Positions 52,971 through 62,401 are shown, counted from the first letter of the stretch. The stretch is DNA of 64,000 nucleotides from Sporocytophaga myxococcoides (GCF_000775915.1 NZ_BBLT01000003.1:531004-595003), one strand, 5' to 3'. The notes: generated by a model from the sequence alone, not told the origin. Numbers and translations: made by a program.

Positions 52971-54221
52971 TTATATAAAGTAATTAAATAGATTAGGGTC
53001 TTTATTTAATTCTATATAACTTATGTTCTTCTTATTCATTCTCTCAATCAATTGAGTGTAATCTTCCCTGTGTTTCAGCTCAATGCCCACAAATGCTGGG
53101 CCTTCTTCCTTTATATTTTTTTTTGTGTATTCAAACCTTGTTATGTCATCATTGGGGCCCAACACTTCATCCAAAAATTCTCTTAAAGCTCCTGCACGTT
53201 GAGGGAATGTTACTATGAAATAGTGTTTAAGACCTTCATAAAGAAGCGACCTTTCTTTAATTTCGCCCATCCTGGCAATATCATTATTGCTGCCGCTAAC
53301 AATACAAACAACAGTCTTACCTTTTATTTGTTCACGGTAATAATCAAGCGCAGAAATGCTCAATGCTCCTGCAGGTTCAGCTACGATGGCTTCTTCATTA
53401 TAAAGTTTGATTATAAATGAGCATACTTTCCCTTCAGGAACTATTATCACATCATCAAGAAGCTTCTTGCAGATATTATAGTTAAGTTCTCCGACTCTTT
53501 TCACTGCGGCTCCATCCACAAATTTGTCTATTTGTTCAAGTGTAACAACCTTGCCTTGCTTGATTGCCTCAGCCATAGAAGGTGCTCCAAGTGGCTCAGC
53601 ACCTATTATTTTTGTATCAGGACTTTTACTTTTTATGTAGGAGGAAACACCTGCTGACAGACCGCCACCGCCTATTGGGACAAAAACATAATCTATTTTT
53701 GTATCAATATCTTCCAGTATCTCTATGGCAACAGTTCCTTGGCCTTCAATTACCTTGCGGTCTTCAAAAGGATGAATAAATACCATTCCATGCTCTTTGC
53801 AATATTTCATCGATTCAAAGTAAGCATCATCGAACGTATCTCCTGTAAGAATAACTTCCACAAACTCTCTCCCGAATAACTTCACCTGACTTACCTTTTG
53901 CTTAGGGGTGGTAGTTGGCATGAATATTTTTCCCTGGATCTTTAAAAGGTTGCAGGAATAAGCAACTCCCTGAGCGTGGTTTCCGGCACTGGCGCAAACA
54001 ACTCCCGTCTTAAGTTGATCGGGATTAAGACTGCTGATAAGGTTGTATGCTCCTCTTAATTTATAAGACCTTACAATTTGTAAATCTTCTCTCTTTAAAT
54101 AAATATTAGCCTGATACTCTTCCGAAAGATTGTTGTTCCGAATTAGGGATGTATGCGTTACCACTCCCTGAAGCCTTTTATAGGCACTCTCTATCTCTTT
54201 AACTTCGATCTGATCACTCAT
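52971..54221 (-). CDS. ilvA: Threonine dehydratase (threonine ammonia-lyase)
   Basis: 416 residues, PLP enzyme that turns threonine into 2-oxobutyrate, first step of isoleucine synthesis. PLP lysine K54 in RSYKLRGAYN; SAGNHAQGVAYS; glycine loop PIGGGGLSAGVSSY; C-terminal SGSNND serine; and a single C-terminal ACT-like regulatory domain (~335-416; HYFIVTFPQRAGALREFLDEVLG), the shorter IlvA form of Bacteroidota and Bacillus type. The rest of the ilv pathway is not in the window. A palindrome overlaps its predicted promoter (54242-54277), which may be an operator. Confidence 0.93.
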   Translation of the reverse strand: MSDQIEVKEIESAYKRLQGVVTHTSLIRNNNLSEEYQANIYLKREDLQIVRSYKLRGAYNLISSLNPDQLKTGVVCASAGNHAQGVAYSCNLLKIQGKIFMPTTTPKQKVSQVKLFGREFVEVILTGDTFDDAYFESMKYCKEHGMVFIHPFEDRKVIEGQGTVAIEILEDIDTKIDYVFVPIGGGGLSAGVSSYIKSKSPDTKIIGAEPLGAPSMAEAIKQGKVVTLEQIDKFVDGAAVKRVGELNYNICKKLLDDVIIVPEGKVCSFIIKLYNEEAIVAEPAGALSISALDYYREQIKGKTVVCIVSGSNNDIARMGEIKERSLLYEGLKHYFIVTFPQRAGALREFLDEVLGPNDDITRFEYTKKNIKEEGPAFVGIELKHREDYTQLIERMNKKNISYIELNKDPNLFNYFI

Positions 54222-54241
54222 TGTAGTAGGTATTAAAAAAG

Positions 54242-54277
54242 CAAAATTATGGTTTTTCTGATATATATTCAGAAAAA
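54242..54277 (-). promoter_or_regulatory. Predicted ilvA promoter with overlapping palindrome
   Basis: On the minus strand TAATTTTG (54249-54242) matches the -7 consensus, ~14 nt before an inferred start and ~20 nt before the ATG. Just upstream lies the perfect inverted repeat TTTTTCTGA-TATATAT-TCAGAAAAA (54253-54277), covering the spacer between -33 and -7, the typical place for a repressor site. Confidence 0.5.
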
Positions 54278-54415
54278 ATGATGCGTTTGTGCCCTTAGTC
54301 CTTATATTTTCATCATTTTGTTGTGGTTTATCTCAATATTTGTTGAAAAATTCTACAATTGCTGAGTGAATTTTTCCTCCTCTTTAATTGTGAATGTAAA
54401 AACACCAATTTGTTG

Positions 54416-54423
54416 TAGATTTG
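54416..54423 (+). promoter_or_regulatory. Predicted -7 box of the GNAT-like gene
   Basis: TAGATTTG matches TANNTTTG; the -33 region is poor. The implied start of ~54430 lies after the upstream GTG at 54366 and so favours the ATG at 54447. Confidence 0.45.
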
Positions 54424-54446
54424 AGTTTAAATTAATTTTCTCAAAA

Positions 54447-55607
54447 ATGAAGATTGTTGAAGTTGCTGATAGTCAAACCAGGAAGGAGTTTTTGATGTTC
54501 CCGGTCAGATTGTATAAAGAAGATAAGAACTGGATTCGTCCCTTGGACAAAGACATTGAGGGAATTTTTGATCCGGAAGTAAATAAGTTTTTTCGTCATG
54601 GTGAGGCCATTCGCTGGCTGTTAAAAGATGATAATAATAATACAATAGGGCGTGTTGCTGCATTTGTAAATAACAAGACGGCCAAAGCTACTGATTATAT
54701 TACTGGTGGAATGGGATTTTTTGAATGTATAAATATTCAGGAGGCAGCTTTTATGTTGTTTGATACTTGCAAAAAATGGCTCGAAGAGAAGGGAATGGAA
54801 GCTATGGATGGTCCTATAAATTTCGGAGAAAGGCTTAACTGGTGGGGCTTACTGGTAGATGGTTTTGTAGAGCCTAATTATGGAATGCCTTATCATTTTC
54901 CTTACTACAGAAGTCTTTTTGAAGCTTATGGGTGGAAAACCTATTTTGAACAATATACCTACCATCGCCCAGTAGATGCACCACTTCCAGAACTTTATGC
55001 TGAAAAAGCTGACAGGATAAATCGGGATCCTAAATATAGATTTGAACGCATAAAAAAGAAGCACCTCGAAAAGTATGCGGAGGATTTCAGGATTATCTAT
55101 AACAAGGCCTGGGTAAAACATACCGGCGTCAGAGAAACTTCAAAGGCTCTGGCTCTGGCCCAAATGAAAAAAATGGAGCCTGTCATGGATGAAGATTTGG
55201 TCTGGTTTGCATACTATGACAATGAGCCTGTAGCTTTTTTCATTATGATTCCTGAGGTAAATCAGATTTTCAAACATGTAAATGGTAAACTGGATCTGCT
55301 GGGTAAATTGAAATTTCTTTACTATAAATACACAGGAGCTTGCAAGAAGATGTTCGGTGTAGTGTTCGGTGTAGTGCCAGAGTTTCAGGGAAAAGGTCTT
55401 GAGGGGGCTATTGTAATGGCCGCAGCGAAGGTTATTCAACCTTCAGGAAGGTATACAGATTTTGAAATGAACTGGATTGGAAGTTTCAATCCGAAGATGA
55501 TGAAAATATGTGAATCTGTCGGTAGTAAAGTTTTAAAAACGCATATAACATATAGATATATTTTCGATCCAACCAAGGAGTTCAGGCCAGCTCCTATTAT
55601 TGAATAG
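54447..55607 (+). CDS. GNAT-like acyltransferase family protein
   Basis: 386 residues from ATG 54447; the frame reaches back to a GTG at 54366 but the N-terminus MKIVEVADSQTRKEFL is the natural start. It begins with a FPVRLYKEDKNWIRPLD segment, then GRVAAFVNNK, MGFFECIN, AAFMLFDTCKKWLEEKGMEAMDGPINFGERLNWWGLLVDGF, and in the C-terminal half VVFGVVPEFQGKGLEGAIVMAAAKV, a Q/R-x-x-G-x-G/A-like acetyl-CoA binding motif. The pattern matches a duplicated GNAT-type protein widespread in Bacteroidota (sometimes labelled YghO-like). Acceptor substrate unknown. Monocistronic or first gene before pfkB (78 bp gap). Confidence 0.72.
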   Translation: MKIVEVADSQTRKEFLMFPVRLYKEDKNWIRPLDKDIEGIFDPEVNKFFRHGEAIRWLLKDDNNNTIGRVAAFVNNKTAKATDYITGGMGFFECINIQEAAFMLFDTCKKWLEEKGMEAMDGPINFGERLNWWGLLVDGFVEPNYGMPYHFPYYRSLFEAYGWKTYFEQYTYHRPVDAPLPELYAEKADRINRDPKYRFERIKKKHLEKYAEDFRIIYNKAWVKHTGVRETSKALALAQMKKMEPVMDEDLVWFAYYDNEPVAFFIMIPEVNQIFKHVNGKLDLLGKLKFLYYKYTGACKKMFGVVFGVVPEFQGKGLEGAIVMAAAKVIQPSGRYTDFEMNWIGSFNPKMMKICESVGSKVLKTHITYRYIFDPTKEFRPAPIIE

Positions 55608-55685
55608 ATAATTTGCTAATTGTAATTGATTGGTCGATATTTGATTACCTTTAAATCTAATTTTTAAAAATCTTAACTTAAAGAA

Positions 55686-56609
55686 ATGAGTCTACTAGTT
55701 GTCGGTTCGGTTGCATTTGATGCTATCGAGACACCGTTTGGTAAAACAGATAAAATCGTAGGAGGGGCAGCTACCTACATCTCTATTGCATCATCATATT
55801 TTACAAAAAATGTAAACCTTATCGCGGTGGTAGGAGGTGACTTTCCTAAATCTGATATAAAGATGCTTGAAGATCATGGTATCAATACCAAGGGGTTGCA
55901 GATCAAAGAAAGTGAAAAAACTTTCTTCTGGTCAGGTAAATATCATAATGATATGAACTCCAGAGATACCCTGGTAACTGAGCTGAATGTACTTGGTGAC
56001 TTTGATCCTGTTGTTCCTGAATCCTATCAGGACTGTGAATACCTGATGCTTGGCAATCTTGCTCCAAAAGTTCAAAGTACTTTAATCAAACGATTAAAAA
56101 AACGTCCAAAGCTTATTGTGATGGATACAATGAATTTCTGGATGGATATCGCTCTTGATGATCTTAAAGAAACTCTGGGTCTTGTTGATGTGCTTTCAAT
56201 CAATGATGAAGAGGCTAGACAGCTTTCAAAAGAATATTCTCTTGTAAAAGCAGCCAAGAAAATTATGGCTATGGGTCCTAAAGTCCTTGTCATTAAAAAG
56301 GGAGAACATGGCGCTTTATTATTTAACAACGAACAGGTTTTCTTTGCACCAGCATTACCACTTGAAGAAGTGTTTGACCCAACAGGTGCCGGCGATACCT
56401 TTGCCGGCGGATTTATTGGTTACATTGCAAGTACTGGTGACACTTCTTTCGAAAACATGAAAAGGGCAATCATTTATGGCTCAGGCCTTGCATCTTTCTG
56501 TGTTGAGAAATTTGGTGTGGAAAGAATTGTAAACCTCTCAGATAAAGAGCTGGAAGAAAGAATTCAGGATTTTGTAGATCTTGTTCAGTTCGAAATCCAA
56601 TTTGAGTAA
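55686..56609 (+). CDS. PfkB family carbohydrate/nucleoside kinase
   Basis: 307 residues, cytoplasmic ribokinase-like sugar kinase. PfkB signature 2 with the catalytic aspartate: DPTGAGDTFAGGFIGY (~235-250); N-terminal GGAATYISIASSYF substrate-binding motif; ATP-site VLVIKKGEHGALLF. The DNEEARQLS-like segment (SINDEEARQLSKEY) is common to adenosine/ribokinase-type branches. The phosphorylated substrate cannot be deduced. Followed after 18 bp by the DUF4403 gene, probably one operon. Confidence 0.88.
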   Translation: MSLLVVGSVAFDAIETPFGKTDKIVGGAATYISIASSYFTKNVNLIAVVGGDFPKSDIKMLEDHGINTKGLQIKESEKTFFWSGKYHNDMNSRDTLVTELNVLGDFDPVVPESYQDCEYLMLGNLAPKVQSTLIKRLKKRPKLIVMDTMNFWMDIALDDLKETLGLVDVLSINDEEARQLSKEYSLVKAAKKIMAMGPKVLVIKKGEHGALLFNNEQVFFAPALPLEEVFDPTGAGDTFAGGFIGYIASTGDTSFENMKRAIIYGSGLASFCVEKFGVERIVNLSDKELEERIQDFVDLVQFEIQFE

Positions 56610-56627
56610 AAGAATTATTTGTAATAA

Positions 56628-58037
56628 ATGTCATTTAATATATCTTTTTACAAAACAGTATTCCCTTTTTCTTTGGGAATACTGATTTTTCTTTTTTCTT
56701 GTAAGACAATAAAGACGGCTGCCCCAACTGAATCTTATGAGAAAGTTATAATACCTCCGGAGGTTTCTGAAATCGTCCTGCCTTTTGAGCTAAAGGTGAA
56801 GGACCTGGAAGCCAAAGTTAATAAAGAGATCAACGGTTTAATCTTTGAAGACAAAGATTATGATGAGGATAATCTTCTTGTTAAAGTCTGGAAGTTTGAA
56901 AATATTAAGATTGATGTTGATGGTCCCTATATCTTATATACTGTTCCTGTAAAGGTTTGGCTCAAGGCTGGTTATGGCTTCAATAAATTTGGGATAACCT
57001 TTAATGAATCTGGAGAAACAGACTTCGCATTAAAACTAAAGTTTAAAACTCTTTTTGCACTTGATCCCTTTTGGAATTTCTCACCGAAAACAAACGCGGT
57101 AGAACATCAATGGATAAAAGAACCCGATTTGAAATTTATTGGTCTTGATATTCCCCTTACTTTTATTGCAGATAAAATTGTTAAGGGACAGCTGAATAAA
57201 CTAGCTGTATTAATTGATGAGCTTGCTAAAAAGAATCTGGACGTACGAAAATATGTCCTAAGTGCATGGGAAGAGTTACATAAACCAATTGCTGTTTCTT
57301 CAGATCCGGAAGTTTGGGTAAGAATAGCCCCAAAAGATCTTTTCCTGACTCCTGTTGAAGGTAGAGGAGGGGTTATTCGCACGGCAATTGGAATGAAAGC
57401 ATCCGTCGAAACTTTTTTAGGCTCTAAACCTCAATACTATTTGTCTGTTCTTCCAAATAAACGTGAGGAAAAAAAATATGATGGTAAGTTTAAGCTACTT
57501 GTCAATGCTGAAGTTCCTTTTGATAAAGCTACAGAACTTGCCCGCAAAAGACTCGTCGGTCAAGTGTATGAGTTCAAGGATGGAAAGAAAAGAATTAAGA
57601 TCGAAAATGTAGATTTATATGGAAGTGAAATGAGGTTGGTGGTGAAGGTGGATATATCAGGAAGTCTTAATGGTACTATCTATCTCTCCGGGCTCCCTGA
57701 TCTTGATCTTGCAAATAATGTTATCTCCGTTAAATCTCTTGATTTTGACATCGATACCAGGAATAAATTGTTGAAATCCGCCGACTGGTTATCTCATCAG
57801 CTTTTTGTTAAAAAAATTCAACCATACTTCACCTATAGCTTTGAAAAGGATCTAGCTGAAAGCAAAAAAGAAATTCAAAAGTTTTTAACGCATAATAAAG
57901 TTCATCCTGATTTGGAAATTAATGGAGAGATACAGGATGTGCTACCTAAGGATGTTTATCTTACAGAGCAATCTTTAAAAGCTGTAATGCTTTTCACAGG
58001 TGTTATTAATGCAGATATTCAGGGATTGGATTTTTAG
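56628..58037 (+). CDS. DUF4403 family lipoprotein
   Basis: 469 residues. Lipoprotein signal peptide with lipobox LFSCK (cysteine ~25). The body has two similar halves with the DUF4403 pattern: LPFELKVKDLEAKVNKEING, VKVWLKAGYGFN, DIPLTFIADKIVKGQLNKL; and later LVNAEVPFDKATELARKRLVGQVYEF, KIENVDLYGSEMRLVVKVDISGSLNGTIYLSG. This is a predicted lipid-binding, tubular lipocalin/BPI-like envelope family in Bacteroidota. Role unknown. Likely co-transcribed with the pfkB gene. Confidence 0.85.
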   Translation: MSFNISFYKTVFPFSLGILIFLFSCKTIKTAAPTESYEKVIIPPEVSEIVLPFELKVKDLEAKVNKEINGLIFEDKDYDEDNLLVKVWKFENIKIDVDGPYILYTVPVKVWLKAGYGFNKFGITFNESGETDFALKLKFKTLFALDPFWNFSPKTNAVEHQWIKEPDLKFIGLDIPLTFIADKIVKGQLNKLAVLIDELAKKNLDVRKYVLSAWEELHKPIAVSSDPEVWVRIAPKDLFLTPVEGRGGVIRTAIGMKASVETFLGSKPQYYLSVLPNKREEKKYDGKFKLLVNAEVPFDKATELARKRLVGQVYEFKDGKKRIKIENVDLYGSEMRLVVKVDISGSLNGTIYLSGLPDLDLANNVISVKSLDFDIDTRNKLLKSADWLSHQLFVKKIQPYFTYSFEKDLAESKKEIQKFLTHNKVHPDLEINGEIQDVLPKDVYLTEQSLKAVMLFTGVINADIQGLDF

Positions 58038-58062
58038 CAGGCTAATAATTATTATAAAAGAA

Positions 58063-58099
58063 AAATTCCTTCCGGTTATGCTGAGAAGGAATTTCTTTT
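58063..58099. terminator. Bidirectional terminator between DUF4403 and M61 genes
   Basis: AAATTCCTTC (58063-58072) pairs with GAAGGAATTT (58085-58094), 12-nt loop, followed by CTTTTT; the left side is A-rich and can serve the opposite strand. Confidence 0.85.
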
Positions 58100-58223
58100 T
58101 ATAGGATTTATTAACACAGATTGAAATTACCATTGAAAATCCTATTAATCACTTTAATCTATCTTTTTATTATAACTTCTGATTATTTAATTACCAATGA
58201 AGTTTTTTAATGCTTGATCCTGT

Positions 58224-59945
58224 TTAAAATTCGTGCTTTAGCCATTTCTTAAAGTTGTTTTTCTCAAATTCTGTCGATTCCTCATTTTTAACAATTTTAT
58301 ATTGTTTGAAATAAGTTTTTGTTCCGGTAGCATGTAGAATTATTTGCTTGACTTTTCCGAAACGCTGAATAACTAACTCAGAAGTTTTTTTGCCTTTTAA
58401 TAAATCATTAAGATTGCCGCTTACATTGTTCCCGTCAATGGCAATGATTTCATCCTCTCTTGCCAGAACCTTATCCCCTGGAGAATCTGGTTCTAAAATG
58501 TCGACAAATGTTCTCCCTTCTTTTGTGCTTGTCCGGAAACCAAATATTTTTTCAGATTCATGTTTTGCATCCTGGATCTGAAGCTGGCATCCCACGTAGT
58601 TCAATAACTTCCTGAGAGGATCAGTTATTGGTCTTGTGCCGAAAATGAAATCATTGAAAAAGTTCTTTAACTTTTTACCTGAAATATTTTCTATAATTTT
58701 CTGAAAGTCTTCCGATGTATAGCCTATTGAAATCTTACCGTGAAGCTTCCACATCTGTTTCATCACATCATCAAGACTCTTTTTATTATGAGTTTCTTTT
58801 CTTATTAAGAGATCCAAAAGCAAAGCAATCATCGCCCCTTTTACATAAATGGAAACTTTTCTGTTAGGAATTCCCGAAACATATCCGTCAACCCACAGGT
58901 CAAAGGATGAATCAGCAACAGACATATAGGCATCTCCAAAATTTTCAAAATGTCTTTTAAATAAAAGATTCAATTCATGAAAATATTGCTGGATGTTGAA
59001 AGCCTTTGAGCGGACAAGAAAATAATCGCCATAGTATGTTGTGATGCCTTCTGCAATAAATCCGGAATTAAAATAATTTTCTTTCGTAAAATTATAAGGA
59101 AGCATTTCTGCAGGCCTTATTTTAATGATGTTCCATGCATGATATAGCTCATGAGAACTAATACTAAGAAAGTCATTGTAGAAACCTTCGGAGTTAAATT
59201 GCTCTCCTGGCCCCAGACAAATAATGGTGGAATTTCTATGTTCTACTCCATGGTGGTATTTATAAGGTAATATCTGATATATAAAATGATAATCCTTTTC
59301 TGGAAATTCCCCCATACTATTGATTTGCTCTTCTGTAAATTTTTTAAAATCAGAAAGCACTAATTGCCAGTCCGGTTGGCATTCACCTTGAATCCAAATA
59401 TGAAATTGGGTCGAATCAATAGTGTATTGCTTGTGTTTCAACTGTGCGCTTGCGAGCATTGGACTGTCGACTAATTCATAATAGTCTTTTGCCAGAAGCT
59501 GGAAGCCTTTCTTTTTTAGTCCACACGCAATCTGATAGTTAGACGGAAGATTTAAATGAGCGACACAAGCAGAATTAATTTTCTCTTCTAAATAAGGTAG
59601 GCAGCAGATGAAGTTTAGGTATAGCTGGTCCTCATCGAGCCAGCAACCACCTGCGTCCATTTGTGCACAATAGTATTGAAATGAGAAAACAATACCTGAT
59701 TCTCCATTTGTTACTATTTTCCAGCTATTTCGAGTTGTCTTTTTTACCTCAAGAGGTTTGGACGTGCCCTTAGAAAAAGCTTTTACCTGATGGAAATTCT
59801 TTGCGTAATTCTGTAGTTCGTATCTTCCGGGCCTCCATGCTGGAATTTGTAAGTTAATAAAGTCGGATTTTATTCCTTCTAAATGAAGCTCTACAGTAAT
59901 GAAGTGTTTGTGTGGTTCAGTATAAGAAATAAAATATTCCATCAA
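58224..59945 (-). CDS. M61 family metallopeptidase with PDZ domain
   Basis: 573 residues. N-terminal beta-sandwich (~1-165; YFISYTEPHKHFITVELHLEG, PAWRPGRYELQNYAKN), then a gluzincin catalytic domain with H265-E-L-Y-H269 (SSHELYHAWNIIKIRP) and third zinc ligand E299 (GFIAEGITTYYGDY), then a C-terminal PDZ-like domain ~470-545 (FVDILEPDSPGDKVLAREDEIIAIDG). Family M61 comprises glycyl aminopeptidases. No signal peptide is evident from MMEYF, so it is probably cytoplasmic. Monocistronic. Confidence 0.9.
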   Translation of the reverse strand: MMEYFISYTEPHKHFITVELHLEGIKSDFINLQIPAWRPGRYELQNYAKNFHQVKAFSKGTSKPLEVKKTTRNSWKIVTNGESGIVFSFQYYCAQMDAGGCWLDEDQLYLNFICCLPYLEEKINSACVAHLNLPSNYQIACGLKKKGFQLLAKDYYELVDSPMLASAQLKHKQYTIDSTQFHIWIQGECQPDWQLVLSDFKKFTEEQINSMGEFPEKDYHFIYQILPYKYHHGVEHRNSTIICLGPGEQFNSEGFYNDFLSISSHELYHAWNIIKIRPAEMLPYNFTKENYFNSGFIAEGITTYYGDYFLVRSKAFNIQQYFHELNLLFKRHFENFGDAYMSVADSSFDLWVDGYVSGIPNRKVSIYVKGAMIALLLDLLIRKETHNKKSLDDVMKQMWKLHGKISIGYTSEDFQKIIENISGKKLKNFFNDFIFGTRPITDPLRKLLNYVGCQLQIQDAKHESEKIFGFRTSTKEGRTFVDILEPDSPGDKVLAREDEIIAIDGNNVSGNLNDLLKGKKTSELVIQRFGKVKQIILHATGTKTYFKQYKIVKNEESTEFEKNNFKKWLKHEF

Positions 59946-60055
59946 TAGATTTTAATGTTTTAAGCTGCTAAATTAACGTTTGGTCGTGTTAGAAGATCTA
60001 AAAATGTCTGTTTTATTTAAAAATGGAAGATTGTTTAAATAATTTTTCAGGTCGA

Positions 60056-60087
60056 TTTGGTATTGCCGTTTTCAATCTGTATTTTTG
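60056..60087 (+). promoter_or_regulatory. Promoter of rpmH
   Basis: TTTG at 60056-60059 and TATTTTTG at 60080-60087 match both Bacteroidota boxes with 20-bp spacing. Inferred start ~60094, leader ~20 nt. This is the cleanest promoter in the window. Confidence 0.78.
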
Positions 60088-60113
60088 CAGGCCAATTTTA
60101 ATTGTAATTCAAA

Positions 60114-60272
60114 ATGAAAAGAACGTTTCAGCCTTCAGTAAGAAAAAGAAGAAACAAACACGGTTTCATGGAAAGAAACTCTACTGCAAATGGAAGAAGA
60201 GTCCTTGCTAGCAGAAGAGCGAGAGGCAGAAAGAAATTGACTGTTTCTGACGAAAAAAGACATAAAGGTTAA
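60114..60272 (+). CDS. rpmH: 50S ribosomal protein L34
   Basis: 52 residues: begins [18 protein letters not shown], continues [20 protein letters not shown] and [14 protein letters not shown]. This is the canonical L34 sequence, very basic, with the usual RKRxxxHGFxxRMxTxxGRxVLxxRRxKGR pattern, here with an ERNSTANG variant. Just upstream of rnpA as in most bacteria. A hairpin (60260-60294) overlapping the stop codon may reduce read-through into rnpA. Confidence 0.97.
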   Translation: MKRTFQPSVRKRRNKHGFMERNSTANGRRVLASRRARGRKKLTVSDEKRHKG

Positions 60273-60294
60273 TAAATATTGACCTTTATGTTTT
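60260..60294 (+). terminator. Attenuator-like hairpin between rpmH and rnpA
   Basis: ACATAAAGGT (60260-60269, the last codons of rpmH) pairs perfectly with ACCTTTATGT (60282-60291), then TTTA. The short T run suggests partial termination. Confidence 0.6.
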
Positions 60295-60313
60295 ACTATC
60301 TTCATTTCATTTT

Positions 60314-60712
60314 ATGAATGGAGAGCATAATGGTCGTATATTGAAGGCAACCCTGCCTTCAGAGGAAAGGCTTAAAAGTATTAAGTTTATAGAAGAACTT
60401 TTTAAAAGAGGTTCTTCTTATTTTTTGCATCCTTTTAAAATTGTCTATCTCGCAGACAAAAAGGATAATCGTGTTCCTCCTAAAATTCTTGTTAGCGTCC
60501 CCAAAAAAAGCTTTAAAAGGGCGGTGGACAGAAATCTTTTAAAAAGAAGAATAAAAGAAGCTTACAGAAAGAACAAATCGGGAATCTTTTCTTCGCCGGA
60601 TATTGTTATGCCATCGCATCTTGCAATAATTTATATTGGAAAAGATAAATTAGACTTTGATACCATTGAAAAAAAACTAATTTTAATTCTCAATCGTTTA
60701 AAGTCTACTTGA
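60314..60712 (+). CDS. rnpA: Ribonuclease P protein component
   Basis: 132 residues, binds the RNase P RNA and assists 5' maturation of tRNAs. Signatures: LKSIKFIEELFKRGSSYF near the N-terminus, ILVSVPKKSFKRAVDRNLLKRRIKEAYRKNK holding the conserved R-N-x-x-K-R-R motif. Position 41 bp after rpmH matches the conserved order. The yidD gene often found next is absent; an S41 peptidase gene follows at 33 bp. Confidence 0.95.
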   Translation: MNGEHNGRILKATLPSEERLKSIKFIEELFKRGSSYFLHPFKIVYLADKKDNRVPPKILVSVPKKSFKRAVDRNLLKRRIKEAYRKNKSGIFSSPDIVMPSHLAIIYIGKDKLDFDTIEKKLILILNRLKST

Positions 60713-60745
60713 ACTCCACCATTTTATTTAGTCTTATCTAAAAAC

Positions 60746-62401
60746 ATGAAGAAAAACGTAAAGAAAATTGCTTTTTTTATTGTTCTCATTGCTTCCGTAA
60801 CGCTTGTAGCTTTTAACCGACCGGGCGATAAATATTTCGAAATAGCAAAGAACATAGACATTTTTGCCTCACTGTTTAAGGAAGTAAATGCATATTATGT
60901 CGACGAAGTCAATCCGAATCAGGTAATGAAAAAGGGGATTGATGCAATGCTTGAGTCCCTTGATCCATATACCAATTATATTCCTGAAGATGAAATAGAA
61001 GATTTCAGAACTATGACTACTGGCCAGTATGGTGGAATTGGTGCAGTGATTGGTAAGAGAAACGAAAGACCTATTATATTAATGCCTTATGAGGGTTTCC
61101 CCGCACATAAGGCCGGTCTTATGGTTGGCGATGAAATTGTTTCTGTTGATGGAATCGAAGTTACAAGTAAGGCTACTTCTGATATCAGCAAGTTGTTAAA
61201 AGGTCAGTCTAATACACAAGTTAAGGTTGTGGTAAAAAGACTTGGAGTTCCTGAGAAATTTGAAGTAGTTCTTACCAGAGAAAAAATTAAGATAGACAAT
61301 GTGCCATATTATGGCATGGTTAACAATAACACCGGATATATTAAATTATCCGACTTCACTAGCAATGCTTCTAAAGAGGTTAAAAAAGCACTTGTTGAAT
61401 TAAAAGAAAAAGGTGCTAAAAATATTATTCTTGATTTAAGAGATAATCCAGGCGGACTTTTAAGTGAGGCAATTAATATCAGTAACTTGTTTATTCCTAA
61501 GGATAAAGAAATAGTGAGAACGAAGGGGAAAATTGCTGAGTGGAATAAAATTTATAACGCCTTAAATGCTCCGGTAGATACGGAAATGCCATTAGTTGTT
61601 TTGACTTCAAGCAGGAGTGCATCAGCTTCTGAAATTGTATCAGGAGTTATTCAGGACTATGACAGGGGTATTCTTATTGGAGAAAGAACATATGGGAAAG
61701 GCCTGGTTCAGGCTACGAGACCTCTTACTTATAATAGTCAGTTAAAAATTACAACTGCTAAATATTATACACCAAGCGGAAGATGCATTCAGGCAATTGA
61801 TTATAGTCACAGAAATGAAGATGGGAGCGTAGGTAAAATTCCTGATTCACTAAGAGTTGCATTTAAAACAAAAAATGGAAGAACCGTTTATGATGGTGGA
61901 GGAATAAGCCCTGATATTGAGGTAGGAGACAGGACTATTGCTCCGATCACTTCTAGTCTTATTAGTAAAGGTCTTTTATTCGATTATGCAGGAGTTTATG
62001 TGTTGGATCATAAAAAGATAAAAGGTGCTAAAGAATATGAGATGTCAGATGCAGAATATCAGGACTTCATAAAGTGGTTGGCTAATAAGGAATATGATTA
62101 TTCAACTAAAGTTGAAAACACCCTTGAGGATTTGGTGAATTTTTCTAAGAAGGAGAAATATTATGATGCAATCAAGCCACAGGTAGAATCTTTGAAGGCC
62201 CAGATTTCACATAATAAGGAAAAGGATTTGATGACTTTCAAAGATGAAATTAAAGAATACCTGGAAGAAGAAATTGTGTCAAGGTTTTACCTTCAAAAAG
62301 GTGTAGTGGAGGCATCATTCGATGATGATGAGGATGTAACTGCAGCTATCAGAATATTCAATAACCCTGTTGAGTATAATAAGCTTTTACAAGGTAAGTA
62401 G
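60746..62401 (+). CDS. S41 family C-terminal processing peptidase
   Basis: 551 residues. Signal-anchor KIAFFIVLIASVTLVAF (~6-23), N-terminal helical region (YYVDEVNPNQVMKKGIDAMLESLDPYTNYI), PDZ domain ~95-175 (GIGAVIGKRNERPIILMPYEGFPAHKAGLMVGDEIVSVDG), then the S41 protease core ~190-380: YIKLSDFTSNA, LDLRDNPGGLL, SSRSASASEIVSGVIQDY with the catalytic serine and GERTYGKGLVQ with the lysine. CtpA-type enzymes trim periplasmic proteins. A C-terminal helical extension (~400-551) is typical for Bacteroidota members. Likely co-transcribed with rpmH and rnpA and ended by a strong terminator. Confidence 0.92.
   Translation: MKKNVKKIAFFIVLIASVTLVAFNRPGDKYFEIAKNIDIFASLFKEVNAYYVDEVNPNQVMKKGIDAMLESLDPYTNYIPEDEIEDFRTMTTGQYGGIGAVIGKRNERPIILMPYEGFPAHKAGLMVGDEIVSVDGIEVTSKATSDISKLLKGQSNTQVKVVVKRLGVPEKFEVVLTREKIKIDNVPYYGMVNNNTGYIKLSDFTSNASKEVKKALVELKEKGAKNIILDLRDNPGGLLSEAINISNLFIPKDKEIVRTKGKIAEWNKIYNALNAPVDTEMPLVVLTSSRSASASEIVSGVIQDYDRGILIGERTYGKGLVQATRPLTYNSQLKITTAKYYTPSGRCIQAIDYSHRNEDGSVGKIPDSLRVAFKTKNGRTVYDGGGISPDIEVGDRTIAPITSSLISKGLLFDYAGVYVLDHKKIKGAKEYEMSDAEYQDFIKWLANKEYDYSTKVENTLEDLVNFSKKEKYYDAIKPQVESLKAQISHNKEKDLMTFKDEIKEYLEEEIVSRFYLQKGVVEASFDDDEDVTAAIRIFNNPVEYNKLLQGK

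Noticed and set aside
60023..60211. 62-codon frame overlapping rpmH
   Set aside because: rpmH in another frame is unmistakable and this frame covers its promoter and first half.
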